This document shows, piece by piece, positions 17,815 through 27,222 of a stretch of 64,000 nucleotides of DNA. The first letter of the stretch is position 1. Each line of letters starts with the position of its first letter. Location: positions 172,244 through 236,243 of the forward strand of contig NZ_JAIVFX010000011.1 in NCBI RefSeq assembly GCF_020829625.1, read 5' to 3'. Made by a program: the position numbers and the translations under genes. The DNA comes from Nostoc sp. XA010 (GTDB taxonomy: Bacteria > Cyanobacteriota > Cyanobacteriia > Cyanobacteriales > Nostocaceae). Below the pieces are notes generated by a model, which did not search any database, was not told where the DNA came from, and saw only the letters and a program-made list of their open reading frames with translations.

Positions 17815-18576
17815 TTATGAGTTATATTTTCGATATATCTCTTTTTCAAGTTCTAGCTTTTCTTCATCTATTCGGATTATCATGTCATCTTCCTCTCCAT
17901 CTTCATCTGGGATGAGTTGATATAAACCAAACTCACAACACTCTGCAATTACAGATATCATACTGATCAGATTTTTATATATTCTTACTGAATCCTCAAG
18001 GCAACCAACATCCCAAAGATAAACCGGAGATGAATCGAGGTCGCCAATTACATAAAGCATTCTTTTATTCTCATACGCAGCAATGGGAAACCATTTTTGG
18101 TTCCAATATGCATCATCATAGTTAGTAGCCTTTCCTATAGTTTTGTAAATATAAACTGAATCTTGCAAGGAACAAAAAGAACAAATGACATCGGCTCTTA
18201 ATTGTTCAGGAAACAAAAAATAGAGTGGTAGATAGCCATTGTTATAACCAAGATCGGCAGTTCCATTGCGCCATTGATAAAGTTCGTATACTTCTCAGGG
18301 CGAACGCACGGTATTTCTGAAACCCTTACTGGGTAAGGATATTGACGAAAAAATAGGCTAAATTTAAAAACGCCGAAACCCTTGCTATTAAAGGATTCTT
18401 ATACTTTAGATGCGTTTGCCCTGGTATACTTCTTCGGATAACCTGAATGGTAAATCCTTTGTAATTTCGTCAATCTGCTGGCGAGTTAAACCTGGATTGT
18501 AACAATCAAAGAAATCATGATTGGTAGATTTTAACCAATTCAAAATATATTGAAGTTCATCCGTAAGTTCAGACAT
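17815..18576 (-). pseudogene. SMI1/KNR4 (SUKH) family gene interrupted by a MITE
   Basis: The gene starts at an ATG at 18576 (GAGG upstream) and reads MSELTDELQYILNWLKST... to LSEEVY. It is then broken by a 128-bp element (18296-18423), whose sequence supplies a stop after QGKRI. Downstream of the element the frame resumes with EVYELYQWRNGTADLGYNNG and runs to 17815. Removing the element and one copy of the 10-bp flanking repeat restores a continuous 207-residue SUKH protein (EEVYELYQWRNGT, KWFPIAAYENKR, SSPVYLWDVG, MISVIAECCEFG). SUKH proteins often act as immunity partners of polymorphic toxins. No toxin is adjacent, so the role here is open. The downstream ORF alone (133 codons) lacks the N-terminal domain. 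Confidence 0.88.
18296..18423. mobile_element. 128-bp MITE with TIRs and a 10-bp target duplication
   Basis: Ends are cagggcgaacgca and the inverse tgcgtttgccctg (12 of 13 matching). Direct repeats gtatacttct flank it exactly (18286-18295 and 18424-18433). It has no coding capacity. Confidence 0.88.
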
Positions 18577-19022
18577 TTAACTAACCTCATTTAGTGATTA
18601 AAGACGAAATAATTTTAAAGCATCTCATCTCATTTACCCGGAATTGAATACACAGGCTCACTAAGATTGCACTATCACCACCAAGCTGAAAGCCTCCGCA
18701 CACTGTTGACATATTTACCATATCCAGTTGTGATAAGCCAAGTTGCGGTTTATCAGCATCACTATCTACCTGAAGTTATAAATTATCTTGTCTTAAGACT
18801 GAACAATATAATGGTACCTTTCTCTCTTTTGGATATTAGTTGAATTCTCAAGATGAATTTAACCTTTAAATAGTTATGTACAACGGATACAAATATCCTT
18901 CATAAAAACATCGTCAGATAGAAGAATTAAAACTTTTCTAAAAGTAATATATAAACATTGCAACGCTTTTCAAGCGAGCAACAAAAAATAATCAACAATT
19001 AACATACTTAGGAAAAAAGAAT
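18577..19022. other. Spacer upstream of csbD and of the SUKH gene
   Basis: Divergent promoter region. AT-rich with no clear repeat, RNA or ORF. Confidence 0.45.
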
Positions 19023-19205
19023 ATGAGTATCGAAGATAGAGCAAAAGCTTTTGCTAAAAATGTCGAAGGTAAAGTCCAAGAGGCGGTTGGTGAAGTAACG
19101 GGCGATCCTAAAGATAAGGCTGAAGGTAAAGCTAAACAAGCTGAAGCTCAAGTCCGCCACACTGCTGAGAATATCAAAGATGAAGTTAAAAAGACTTTAG
19201 ACTAA
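19023..19205 (+). CDS. CsbD family stress-response protein
   Basis: 60 residues, highly charged, with the CsbD signature VEGKVQEAVGEVTGDPKDKAEG followed by amphipathic helix AQVRHTAENIKDEVKKTL. AGGA lies about 13 nt before the ATG. CsbD-like proteins are small, soluble and general-stress-induced, of unknown mechanism. A terminator hairpin follows within 20 nt, so the gene is monocistronic. Confidence 0.92.
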   Translation: MSIEDRAKAFAKNVEGKVQEAVGEVTGDPKDKAEGKAKQAEAQVRHTAENIKDEVKKTLD

Positions 19206-19698
19206 ACTGAACTTTATTTAGGAAGAAGGTGTAAGTAAAATAATTATTTACTGAGCCTTCTCCCTTTTTCAAATCTATGTTTTACCTTGGGCTTCAGGCT
19301 GCCAATACCTTCCCGATATTGTTCCAGAAATTGATCAGTAAAAATATTTATTTTTGTCTGCTTCCTCCCATATAAAACTAATGTTTGATTTCTGAAAAAG
19401 CTCGGTACAGAGCGAAAAGCCTAATTCCTTATTCCCTACTCCCCACTCCCCGCGCACGTAGATAATTTCAAAAATCAAATACGATTCTCATATCTTAGTT
19501 TTCTCTCTTAGTGTTCACGGATTTTGCCTGTGAACACTATTTTTGATTGCAAAACACCTATTTTTTATACTAAGGGCACATAAATGTGCATTAAGATTAA
19601 CTTCAAAAAATAATATTAAACATACACAGATGGCGCTAAATTTAGTTTAACAAGGGAGAATTTTAGCCCAGATTGGGTTTTCTGATGAATTCCTACTT
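19206..19698. other. Spacer between csbD and the receiver/kinase gene
   Basis: Contains the csbD terminator and a short cccactcccc heptamer run near 19435-19452. Nothing else recognisable. Confidence 0.45.
19221..19270 (+). terminator. Intrinsic terminator of csbD
   Basis: The outer stem ggaagaagg / ccttctcc encloses an inner agtaaa / tttact stem and is followed by ctttttc. Confidence 0.65.
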
Positions 19699-20793
19699 TT
19701 AGTTTTCGCCTGCTACAGGTAGACGGATAGTGAATGTACTACCCTTCCCTGGTTCAGATGTCACATCAATTGTGCCTTGATGTGCTTCAATAATGCAGCG
19801 AGATAGATATAGTCCTAAACCACTGCCAGAACGCTGGTGTTTCCCTTGGCGAAATCGCTCGAATAATATTGCTTGGTCTTGTTTTGAAATTCCTGGCCCT
19901 GTATCTTGGATATCAATAGTCACAGCTACCGGAGTAAGATAGCAGCGAATATCTACAGAACCTTTGTCTGTAAATTTGATGGCATTGCCAATAATATTTG
20001 TTAAAACTCGCCGCAGTTCAACGCGATCGCCCATGACAGTGCTTGGCGTTTCACCTAGATCAATATTTACAGTTAATCCTTTTTCTTCAGCTAAGGGAGT
20101 TAATTCTTGAGTAACTTCACTAACTAATTCTTGAATATTGTAGGGAGAAATTTTTAAGGTTTTACAGCCCGCTTCATGACGATAAACTTCTAGCAAGGTA
20201 TTTACCATTTCCAGCAGGTCTTGATTACTGCCAATCATGGTATCAATTATTTCTTGTAATTGTGGCGAAACATCGCAAAATCTGCCTTCCAACAATAATT
20301 TTAATACCCGGTTGGAGGCTACTAGTGGTATGCGTAAATCGTGAGTAAAACGCGAGACAAAATCTGCCCGGAGGTTAGCCATCTGATCTCGTTCGTCGAT
20401 ACTATGCTTGAGGCGCAGGAGCGATCGCACTCGTGCATGAAGTTCATCAGGATCGAATGGTTTACGAATAAAGTCATCTGCACCAGCATCGAGTCCTTCC
20501 ACAACGCTAGACGCATAGTGAGCCGTGAGCAGCAAAATGGGGATAAATGGCAACGCCGGATTTTGCCGGATGCGTCGAGTAAATTCATAGCCATCTATCT
20601 CCGGCATCATTACATCTAACAGAATTAAGTCTGGTGGGGACTCCTCAGCCATAGCCAGAGCAATTTTGCTATCTTCGACTAAGCTAATTTCATAGCCCTC
20701 ATCTTCTAGGACAGCTTCTAAGACTAGTAAATTGTCAAAAATATCATCGACAACGAGAATTTTATCTTTTTTGACAGTTTTAGTTAAAGACAT
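19699..20793 (-). CDS. Receiver-histidine kinase protein
   Basis: 364 residues from the ATG at 20793. A TTG 13 codons upstream would add an unlikely hydrophobic leader. The N-terminal receiver (about 10-130) has KILVVDDI, phospho-acceptor LILLDVMMPEIDG and the lysine in FIRKPFDPDEL. The kinase core follows: FVSRFTHDLRIPLVASN (phospho-His), N box RVLTNIIGNAIKFT, G1 DTGPGIS and G2 GSGLGLYL. No input or membrane domain is present, so it probably relays a signal received through the receiver. The LuxR-type regulator starting 580 nt away on the opposite strand is a plausible but unproven partner. Confidence 0.9.
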   Translation of the reverse strand: MSLTKTVKKDKILVVDDIFDNLLVLEAVLEDEGYEISLVEDSKIALAMAEESPPDLILLDVMMPEIDGYEFTRRIRQNPALPFIPILLLTAHYASSVVEGLDAGADDFIRKPFDPDELHARVRSLLRLKHSIDERDQMANLRADFVSRFTHDLRIPLVASNRVLKLLLEGRFCDVSPQLQEIIDTMIGSNQDLLEMVNTLLEVYRHEAGCKTLKISPYNIQELVSEVTQELTPLAEEKGLTVNIDLGETPSTVMGDRVELRRVLTNIIGNAIKFTDKGSVDIRCYLTPVAVTIDIQDTGPGISKQDQAILFERFRQGKHQRSGSGLGLYLSRCIIEAHQGTIDVTSEPGKGSTFTIRLPVAGEN

Positions 20794-21373
20794 GGCTAAA
20801 TAAAAAAAGAAGTGCTTGGCTATCCCTCGCAAATCTAGTAATAGCTTACTTCACCAGCACTAAGATTATTAAGGATTCATATTTTCGTTTAAAGTTTCCT
20901 AAATTAAAATCTAGCTTTTTTAAGTGATTACACTGACGTTTTATTTAATATATGTATTAGCATCCTATTGTCTTAACAAATATCTTAGCCGTCTGGTTAT
21001 CCAAACAATATCTGTGTCTGAATCTTAAAGTGAGGTAGGTTAGTCTCTTTTATTTAAATCATCGTAGCCACTGCAAGGACAACTATTTAATAGTCACCCA
21101 CTCTTGCTTGCTACCGGATTTTCAATGAAAAATTGTTTACCATGAAATACCTATCCTGAGATTAATGTATAAAATGTTTTTTAATTAACTTAATATTGTC
21201 ATATCGAAACTCTTGCTTTAGAAAAACTTCCGAGATAAGGTTATTTATGTCTAATGGTAGATGAAGTTAAGGGAACAATACCAACTACATTGCTTTTTGT
21301 ATAAGATCCCAGATAGAAGAACGAGATTATTTTAATCTGTACTTTAGATAGATAACAGTAAAGTTAAGTAACT
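20794..21373. other. Divergent promoter region
   Basis: 580 bp of AT-rich sequence between the receiver/kinase gene and the LuxR-type regulator. No repeat or RNA was identified. Promoters for both genes should lie here. Confidence 0.45.
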
Positions 21374-22093
21374 ATGAATGAAATCAATATCCTCGTGATT
21401 GAAGATCACAACCTTACGAGAATCGGCTTACGGGCTGCCTTACAAACCCAGCCAGAGTTTAAAATTATTGGTGAAGCAGCCAATGCAGCCGAAGGTATTA
21501 AGCTTCTGAAAAGTCTCAAGCCGGATGTTGCTACTATTGACATCGGTTTGCCTGACATGGATGGTATTGAGCTAACACGCACATTTAGGCAATATCAAGC
21601 AGAGAATGGAGATTATACTACAAAACTGCTAATTCTAACCATGCAGAACAGCGAACAGGCAGTTTTAGCAGCATTTGCAGCAGGTGCAGATTCTTATTGC
21701 ATGAAGGATATCGAAACTGAAAGACTAGTTGAGGCTGTGCGAACGACCCATGCAGGTAGCTCATGGATCGATCCAGCGATCGCAGACCTTGTACTACAAC
21801 AAATACGTCAAGATTTCCCCGATGGTAGCAGAGGTGCATCTGGAAAAAGAGTCTTAATTGAAGGTATTGACCCAGATGTTGAGAAAAGTATAGTCACCTA
21901 TCCTTTAACTCATAGGGAGATGGATGTTTTAGAGTTGATTGTCGCCGGGTGTGACAATGCAGAAATTGCTAAAAGGCTCTATTTAACAGTCGGTACTGTA
22001 AAAACTCATGTTCGAGGTATTCTCAATAAACTCTGTGTTGCTGACCGGACACAGGCTGCCGTCCGTGCCTTGCGGGCTGGATTAGTACCGTGA
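21374..22093 (+). CDS. NarL/LuxR-type response regulator
   Basis: 239 residues. The receiver domain (1-130) has VIEDHN, phospho-acceptor Asp in ATIDIGLPDMDG, and the lysine in SYCMKDIETERL. It is followed by a GerE/LuxR helix-turn-helix (LTHREMDVLELIVAGCDNAE, IAKRLYLTVGTVKTHVRGIL). It is probably a DNA-binding transcription regulator. It is divergent from a receiver/kinase and 180 nt upstream of ndhD copy 1, where a direct repeat (22162-22202) could be a binding site (inference). Confidence 0.92.
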   Translation: MNEINILVIEDHNLTRIGLRAALQTQPEFKIIGEAANAAEGIKLLKSLKPDVATIDIGLPDMDGIELTRTFRQYQAENGDYTTKLLILTMQNSEQAVLAAFAAGADSYCMKDIETERLVEAVRTTHAGSSWIDPAIADLVLQQIRQDFPDGSRGASGKRVLIEGIDPDVEKSIVTYPLTHREMDVLELIVAGCDNAEIAKRLYLTVGTVKTHVRGILNKLCVADRTQAAVRALRAGLVP

Positions 22094-22161
22094 GCAACTA
22101 AAAATCTTTCTTCCCCAGTTTCCAGTCGCCATTTTCAAGTCAATTGTCTTTAAGTCAAAGC

Positions 22162-22202
22162 GGTTAACTGGGACAAATTATTTATGGTTAACTGGGACAA
22201 AT
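22162..22202 (+). promoter_or_regulatory. Paired 17-bp direct repeat upstream of ndhD
   Basis: Two perfect copies of ggttaactgggacaaat at 22162-22178 and 22186-22202, spaced 24 bp start to start, ending 70 bp before the ndhD ATG. Each half contains gttaac. The spacing suggests an operator bound on one helix face, but the factor is unknown. Confidence 0.5.
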
Positions 22203-22272
22203 ACTTATGAAGAAATTGTTACAAAGTTGAGTACAATGACATCATCCCAAATAAGTATTTTTTCTCATATAC

Positions 22273-23961
22273 ATGATAGCGGATCAATTTCCTTGGCTTA
22301 CCGCAATTGTCTTGCTGCCACTCGTTGCTTCCCTGCTTATCCCTGTGCTGCCTGATAAAGATGGCAAGCGCGTGCGGTGGTATGCATTGGGTATAGGTAT
22401 CGCAGACTTTGCCTTGATGTGCTACGCCTTTTGGAAGCATTACGATGCCAGCAATGCTAGTTTTCAAATGGTGGAAAGTTATGCGTGGATGCCTCAGTTG
22501 GGTCTTAACTGGGCAGTATCAGTCGATGGACTTTCAGCGCCACTTGTGCTGCTAGCAGGATTTGTCACCACACTCTCGATTTTTTCGGCCTGGCAAGTTG
22601 ATCACCGTCCCCGCCTTTTCTATTTTTTAATGCTGGTGCTGTATTCGGCACAGGTAGGGGTGTTCGTTGCCAAAGACTTGCTGCTATTTTTCATTATGTG
22701 GGAAGTAGAGCTGATTCCCGTCTACCTACTAGTCTGTATTTGGGGTGGACAAAGGCGACGTTATGCGGCTACAAAATTTTTGTTGTATACCGCAGCAGCC
22801 TCTATATTTATTTTGGTGGCAGCCTTGGCAATGGGGCTATACGGCGGCGGTGATATGACATTTGATATAACTGCCTTGGCTAAGAAGGAATATCCTCTTG
22901 GATTACAACTGCTACTTTATGCAGGGTTATTGGTTGCATTTGGTGTCAAACTTGCTGTTTTCCCAATGCATACCTGGTTGCCTGATGCTCACGGCGAAGC
23001 ATCATCTCCTGTATCGATGATATTAGCTGGTGTATTGCTGAAGATGGGCGGATACGGACTGATTCGCCTGAATGTTGAGTTGCTTCCCGATGCACACATT
23101 TACTTTGCGCCGGTTCTAGCCATTCTCGGTGTTGTCAACATTATCTATGGTGCATTGAACTCCTTTGCTCAGACGAATATGAAGCGGCGTTTGGCTTATT
23201 CGTCGATTTCTCACATGGGGTTTGTGCTACTTGGGATTGCGTCGTTCACTGATTTGGGAATCAACGGCGCGATGTTGCAGATGATTTCGCATGGTTTGAT
23301 TGCATCGGTGTTGTTCTTCTTAGCCGGCGTTACTTACGATCGCACCCACACAATGGTAATGAAAGATATGGGCGGTATTGGTCAAGCCATGCCCAAAGTC
23401 TTTGCCCTGTTTACAATCGCAGCAATGGCATCTCTAGCACTTCCCGGTATGAGCGGCTTTGCTGGCGAACTATCGGTATTTGTTGGTATGACAAGCAGTG
23501 ACGTTTACAGTTCAACTTTCTGCACCGTGACAGTTTTTCTCGCCGCAGTTGGAGTCATCCTCACACCTATCTATCTACTTTCCATGCTGCGAGAGGTATT
23601 TTATGGTAAAGATGCAGCACTGCTATGCGACATTAATAATGCAGGCTTGGAAAATCAAGAAGATGACGGAACAGTTTGTTTTGGTACAGACTGTCTCGTG
23701 CCAGAAGATGCAGTATACGAGGATGCTAGACCCCGTGAGGTGTTTATCGCTGCCTGTTTTCTGCTAATGATTATTGGTATTGGTTTCTATCCCAAAATGG
23801 CGATGCAGATGTATGACGTGAAGACTGTCGCAGTCAATGCTAATCTTCGCCAGTCCTATGCGATAGTTTCGCAAACAAACCCCCAGATTTATGCTAAGGG
23901 ATTCTTGGTTCCACAAATTTCCGAGGTTGAGGCAGCGCCCGTTTTAGGAACTTTGAAGTAA
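22273..23961 (+). CDS. ndhD: NDH-1 subunit 4 (NdhD), copy 1
   Basis: 562 residues and about 14 transmembrane helices. This is the antiporter-like proton-pumping subunit of cyanobacterial NDH-1 in the thylakoid membrane. Landmarks are FFIMWEVELIPVYLLVCIWG with the conserved Glu, FPMHTWLPDAHGEASSPVSM, KRRLAYSSISHMGFVLLGIA and LPGMSGFAGELSVF. Compared with copy 2 (28564-30177), it carries about 20 extra polar residues after REVFYGKDAA (CDINNAGLENQEDDGTVCFG region). Upstream are a LuxR-type regulator and a direct repeat. Which numbered form (D1-D4) it is cannot be told here. The similarity to copy 2 points to the D1/D2 type of NDH-1L. Confidence 0.93.
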   Translation: MIADQFPWLTAIVLLPLVASLLIPVLPDKDGKRVRWYALGIGIADFALMCYAFWKHYDASNASFQMVESYAWMPQLGLNWAVSVDGLSAPLVLLAGFVTTLSIFSAWQVDHRPRLFYFLMLVLYSAQVGVFVAKDLLLFFIMWEVELIPVYLLVCIWGGQRRRYAATKFLLYTAAASIFILVAALAMGLYGGGDMTFDITALAKKEYPLGLQLLLYAGLLVAFGVKLAVFPMHTWLPDAHGEASSPVSMILAGVLLKMGGYGLIRLNVELLPDAHIYFAPVLAILGVVNIIYGALNSFAQTNMKRRLAYSSISHMGFVLLGIASFTDLGINGAMLQMISHGLIASVLFFLAGVTYDRTHTMVMKDMGGIGQAMPKVFALFTIAAMASLALPGMSGFAGELSVFVGMTSSDVYSSTFCTVTVFLAAVGVILTPIYLLSMLREVFYGKDAALLCDINNAGLENQEDDGTVCFGTDCLVPEDAVYEDARPREVFIAACFLLMIIGIGFYPKMAMQMYDVKTVAVNANLRQSYAIVSQTNPQIYAKGFLVPQISEVEAAPVLGTLK

Positions 23962-24027
23962 GCTTTTTGACCAATAGACTTGTCGAAAAGAGCGATCGCT
24001 AGGTATCTTTCTGAGGAATAACAGAGT

Positions 24028-24061
24028 ATTGATAGCCTATCACTCTAGATAGGCTGTCAAT
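24028..24061. terminator. Hairpin downstream of ndhD copy 1
   Basis: A 14-bp stem with one mismatch (attgatagcctatc / gataggctgtcaat) lies in the convergent spacer. No strong T-run follows on either strand, so intrinsic termination is uncertain. Confidence 0.45.
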
Positions 24062-24073
24062 CCCCAATCATTA

Positions 24074-24313
24074 TCAGGATGCCCAACATGTTTTTTCTGG
24101 AAAAGATCCTTTTTTCCAATCTTGCCAAACCTTTACTGCTGCTCGTTGAAAAAATGCCTGCGAGTTTTGCTCTGGTGTTTCTTGAAGTTCTTTAACTTCC
24201 CCACTAAATTTATCTATCCACAAAGAGCCGAGACGATCTCCATGTGGCCCAAAGCGGTAAGTAACGCCGATATCATCCTCCTTTTGTTTTAAAATTAATA
24301 CGTAAAAAGCCAT
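24074..24313 (-). CDS. Small conserved-looking protein, unknown function
   Basis: 79 residues from the ATG at 24313. It begins MAFYVLILKQKEDDIGVTYR, continues FGPHGDRLGSLWIDKFSGEV and ends EKTCWAS, with a FFQRAAVKVWQDWKKGSFP segment. It is compact, soluble and not a shadow of another gene. I have a weak recollection of similar short cyanobacterial proteins but no named family. No ribosome site is evident. Confidence 0.6.
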   Translation of the reverse strand: MAFYVLILKQKEDDIGVTYRFGPHGDRLGSLWIDKFSGEVKELQETPEQNSQAFFQRAAVKVWQDWKKGSFPEKTCWAS

Positions 24314-24693
24314 AATATTTAATATTAAAATATATGTTGGCTGAATTTTATAAATTATAGTAATTGAAACTATTATCAATGTGCAATGTCTTTGTGATTA
24401 AAAATTATTTATGACTGCCAAAATGCGAATAGCTTTATTTACTCTTCAGATGATTTTTTAACCGTGTTAAATACATTTTAAACTATCAGTGAGGATACTT
24501 TAAGTTGGGTTTAGCAGCAGATATAATCGACTTTTTCTCTGTATATGCAAACACTACTTCAACTCCAAAATCAGTAGAGTCTTTTCTCCAAGAGACTGAT
24601 CAATTTGAAAACTGTAGTGAAGTAAAAAAAATTATTAGGAGATTAACTCAAGAAGGATAGCTGATTCCTGCTGGATTTAGTCCAAGTACTCTT

Positions 24694-25491
24694 GTGCTAT
24701 TTCATGATACATACTACTCGTATTCAGAGGTTGAACCTGTAGAACGAGATTATGGCACTTATGAGTTTTTAGTTTTTGGTTTTCCTTATATTCGTAATCA
24801 TTTTGTCACTACAGTTAAGCCTGTAGTGGTCAAGAAAATAGATGGCTCGGATGATATAGGTTCTGGATTTTTAGTTAATTATCCATCATTTGAAAATTCA
24901 TTATTTGTAACTGCCAAGCATTGCATTGAGAATATGCAAGAAGTAAGTATTCCTGAATGGAACTGTGCCAATATACCTATTTTAAATATCTGGAAACTTA
25001 GTGACAAAAGAGCAGATTTAGCTGTTATTGAATTTGGAGGAGATGCTTTTCCAAAAGTACCTAGTTTTCATATTAGCAATGCCAATATATTAGACAATAT
25101 TTTAACTATGGGCTACCCGCCGATTCCTGGTTTTGAATCTGTATTGATTGCGGAAACTGCACAAATTGCTGGACATCTCAAATCAACAACAGGACAAATT
25201 ATAGGTAAGGAAAAAGCTTATTTGGATCAGCAAAACTACTTTCTAATCAGTGCCAGAGTAAAAGGCGGTAACAGTGGAGGTCCAGTTATTAATCAATATG
25301 GTAAAGTCGTGGGTATAGTTTGCCAACTTCCAGCAGAAGCAGAAGGACGTACAGACATTTTAGGTTATGGTTGTGCAATACCTACAGAAACATTACGAGA
25401 TTTTCTACAAGCTTGTATCGAACAGTCTGATAGTGTTACAAAACTCAAATTTCAAATGACTCCAGATGGGTTTAGAACAGCTTTAGGCTGA
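24694..25491 (+). CDS. Trypsin-like serine protease, possibly a remnant of a longer gene
   Basis: 265 residues from a GTG at 24694. The chymotrypsin-fold triad is visible: His in FVTAKHCIEN, Asp in RADLAVIEFGG and Ser in VKGGNSGGPVINQYGK. No signal peptide, so it may be cytoplasmic. The same frame is open upstream to a TTG at 24505 (GAGG about 10 nt before), except for one amber TAG at 24658-24660. The 51 codons before it read like protein (LAADIIDFFSVYANTTSTPK...IIRRLTQEG). The original protein was probably about 63 residues longer, with an N-terminal helical domain. Either the gene is nonsense-mutated or translation restarts downstream. Confidence 0.75.
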   Translation: MLFHDTYYSYSEVEPVERDYGTYEFLVFGFPYIRNHFVTTVKPVVVKKIDGSDDIGSGFLVNYPSFENSLFVTAKHCIENMQEVSIPEWNCANIPILNIWKLSDKRADLAVIEFGGDAFPKVPSFHISNANILDNILTMGYPPIPGFESVLIAETAQIAGHLKSTTGQIIGKEKAYLDQQNYFLISARVKGGNSGGPVINQYGKVVGIVCQLPAEAEGRTDILGYGCAIPTETLRDFLQACIEQSDSVTKLKFQMTPDGFRTALG

Positions 25492-25616
25492 TACACTGCA
25501 TTCAATCAGTATTCTTTAACCTCAATTTAGCAACTTACATACAAAAAACTATCAGAATTCATTCGCAAATCAACCGTTTACATGGGATGCTAGTTGATGA
25601 TTAGTGAGTTTTACCA

Positions 25617-26531
25617 ATGTCTGTTGTTTCTGCCATCACTGTTACCGTTCCCGCCACAACTGCGAATTTGGGGCCTGGTTTTGATTGCATCGGTGCAGCA
25701 TTAAAGCTGTACAACGAGTTCAAGTTCACTCGCCAAGAAGAGGCTGGGTTAACTATTCATGTCACTGGTACGGAAGCTGAACGAGTTCAAACTGATGAGA
25801 GCAATCTCCTCTACCAAGCGTTCGTCAAGTTCTATCAACATATAGAGCAGACACCGCCAACTGTGAAAATAGAGATCAAGTTAGGTGTGCCGTTGGCGAG
25901 GGGTTTGGGTAGTTCGGCGACAGCAATTGTTGGTGGCTTAGTTGCTGCTAATCAACTTGAGGGTGCAACTCTTTCTCAGTCACAGGTGATGGAGTTAGCG
26001 ATCGCAATGGAAGGACATCCTGATAATGTAGTTCCAGCTTTGTTGGGAGGATGTCGTCTGGCTGCTACTAGTGGTGCAGCTTGGGAAATTTGTGATGTTC
26101 CCTGGCATCAAGATATTGTACCAGTTGTAGCTATTCCTAATTTTGAACTTTCCACTTCAAAGGCGCGGGGCGTTCTTCCAACTGAAGTGAGTCGCGCCGA
26201 TGCGATTTTCAATACAGCACATTTGGGGTTATTATTGCGCGGCTTGGAAACTGGTAACGGACAATGGTTAAAGACAGCTTTACAAGATAGATTGCATCAG
26301 CCCTATCGTAAAGCTTTGATTCCTGGTTATGATGTTCTTAACATCGCAGCCGTTAGTGCTGGTGCTTATGGTATGGTGATTAGTGGTGCGGGGCCGACAC
26401 TGTTAGCTTTGACAGATAAATTACACTCAGAGGCTGTGGAGGCGGCGATGTTAGCTGCTTGGCAAGAAGAAGGAATTACAGCCGAGGTGCGATCGCTTTC
26501 CCTCGATACCCAAGGCGCAAAAAGCTTTTAA
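25617..26531 (+). CDS. thrB: Homoserine kinase
   Basis: 304 residues, normal for the GHMP-kinase ThrB, which phosphorylates homoserine in threonine synthesis. Motifs are VPATTANLGPGFDCIGAALK at the N-terminus, the ATP loop VPLARGLGSSATAIVGG, EGHPDNVVPALLGG and the C-terminal GMVISGAGPTLLAL. The gene stands between ndhD copies. A coiled-coil gene follows after 42 nt and is probably co-transcribed. Confidence 0.96.
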   Translation: MSVVSAITVTVPATTANLGPGFDCIGAALKLYNEFKFTRQEEAGLTIHVTGTEAERVQTDESNLLYQAFVKFYQHIEQTPPTVKIEIKLGVPLARGLGSSATAIVGGLVAANQLEGATLSQSQVMELAIAMEGHPDNVVPALLGGCRLAATSGAAWEICDVPWHQDIVPVVAIPNFELSTSKARGVLPTEVSRADAIFNTAHLGLLLRGLETGNGQWLKTALQDRLHQPYRKALIPGYDVLNIAAVSAGAYGMVISGAGPTLLALTDKLHSEAVEAAMLAAWQEEGITAEVRSLSLDTQGAKSF

Positions 26532-26573
26532 AAAATCCGATAACTATTTTACTCAGCACTTAAAACTCGATTT

Positions 26574-27083
26574 ATGGAGCAAATTCAGGATGAAATGGCG
26601 GCGCTTAAATCTCAAATTCAGATTCTCCTAGAAGAACGCGCTGCACTGACTATTAATAATGTAATCTCTGCCGAGAATGATTCACCCCAGGCAATGGTGG
26701 AAGCGTATCGCCGTCAAGCCAGGGAAAATGCCCAATTATCAGTTGAACTCCAAGGCATAGATGCAGCGATCGCAGCCTTGGAAGGACAGATAAAACAAAA
26801 ACAAGGTAAGTTAGTGCGATCGCAAGTTGCATCAAAAGAACTTATCCAACAGCAGGAGCTAGAAGAAGCCAAAGAAGTAGCACAGGTTCATGCTCAACGC
26901 ATTAATCAACTGGCGGCAGAACTGGCCGCAGAAGTTCGTTTTCTTAAAGCTTGTGCCAATCAACTCAGTCCAATGTATTGGCAGATTTATTACAAGCCTT
27001 TCATTACTGGGTTCAAGACAATCTCCGTCCCTTATGTCCGCTCTGATGGGGAAGTGTGGACAATTGTCAATCGGATTGTTTAA
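26574..27083 (+). CDS. Coiled-coil protein of unknown function
   Basis: 169 residues. Residues 1-125 are almost wholly heptad-like and rich in Glu, Gln, Ala and Lys (MEQIQDEMAALKSQIQILLE, QQELEEAKEVAQVHAQRINQ). A short C-terminal globular part follows (MYWQIYYKPFITGFKTISVP). No signal or membrane segment. It starts 42 nt after thrB on the same strand. No family name can be given. Confidence 0.75.
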   Translation: MEQIQDEMAALKSQIQILLEERAALTINNVISAENDSPQAMVEAYRRQARENAQLSVELQGIDAAIAALEGQIKQKQGKLVRSQVASKELIQQQELEEAKEVAQVHAQRINQLAAELAAEVRFLKACANQLSPMYWQIYYKPFITGFKTISVPYVRSDGEVWTIVNRIV

Positions 27084-27222
27084 TGGTCAGCCCCAAGTAC
27101 TTTTGACCTCACTTCCATTCCTCTCTCTAAGAGGAGAGAGGCTTTGAATCTTACTCCCCTTCTCTTATAGGGAAGGGGCTGGGGGTTAGGTCTATGACTC
27201 AACTTAGAAGCGTAGACTAAAT

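Noticed and set aside
24028..24061. Possible tRNA-like or attachment-site hairpin after ndhD copy 1
   Set aside because: A simple inverted repeat without a cloverleaf or an adjacent integrase; treated as a terminator candidate.
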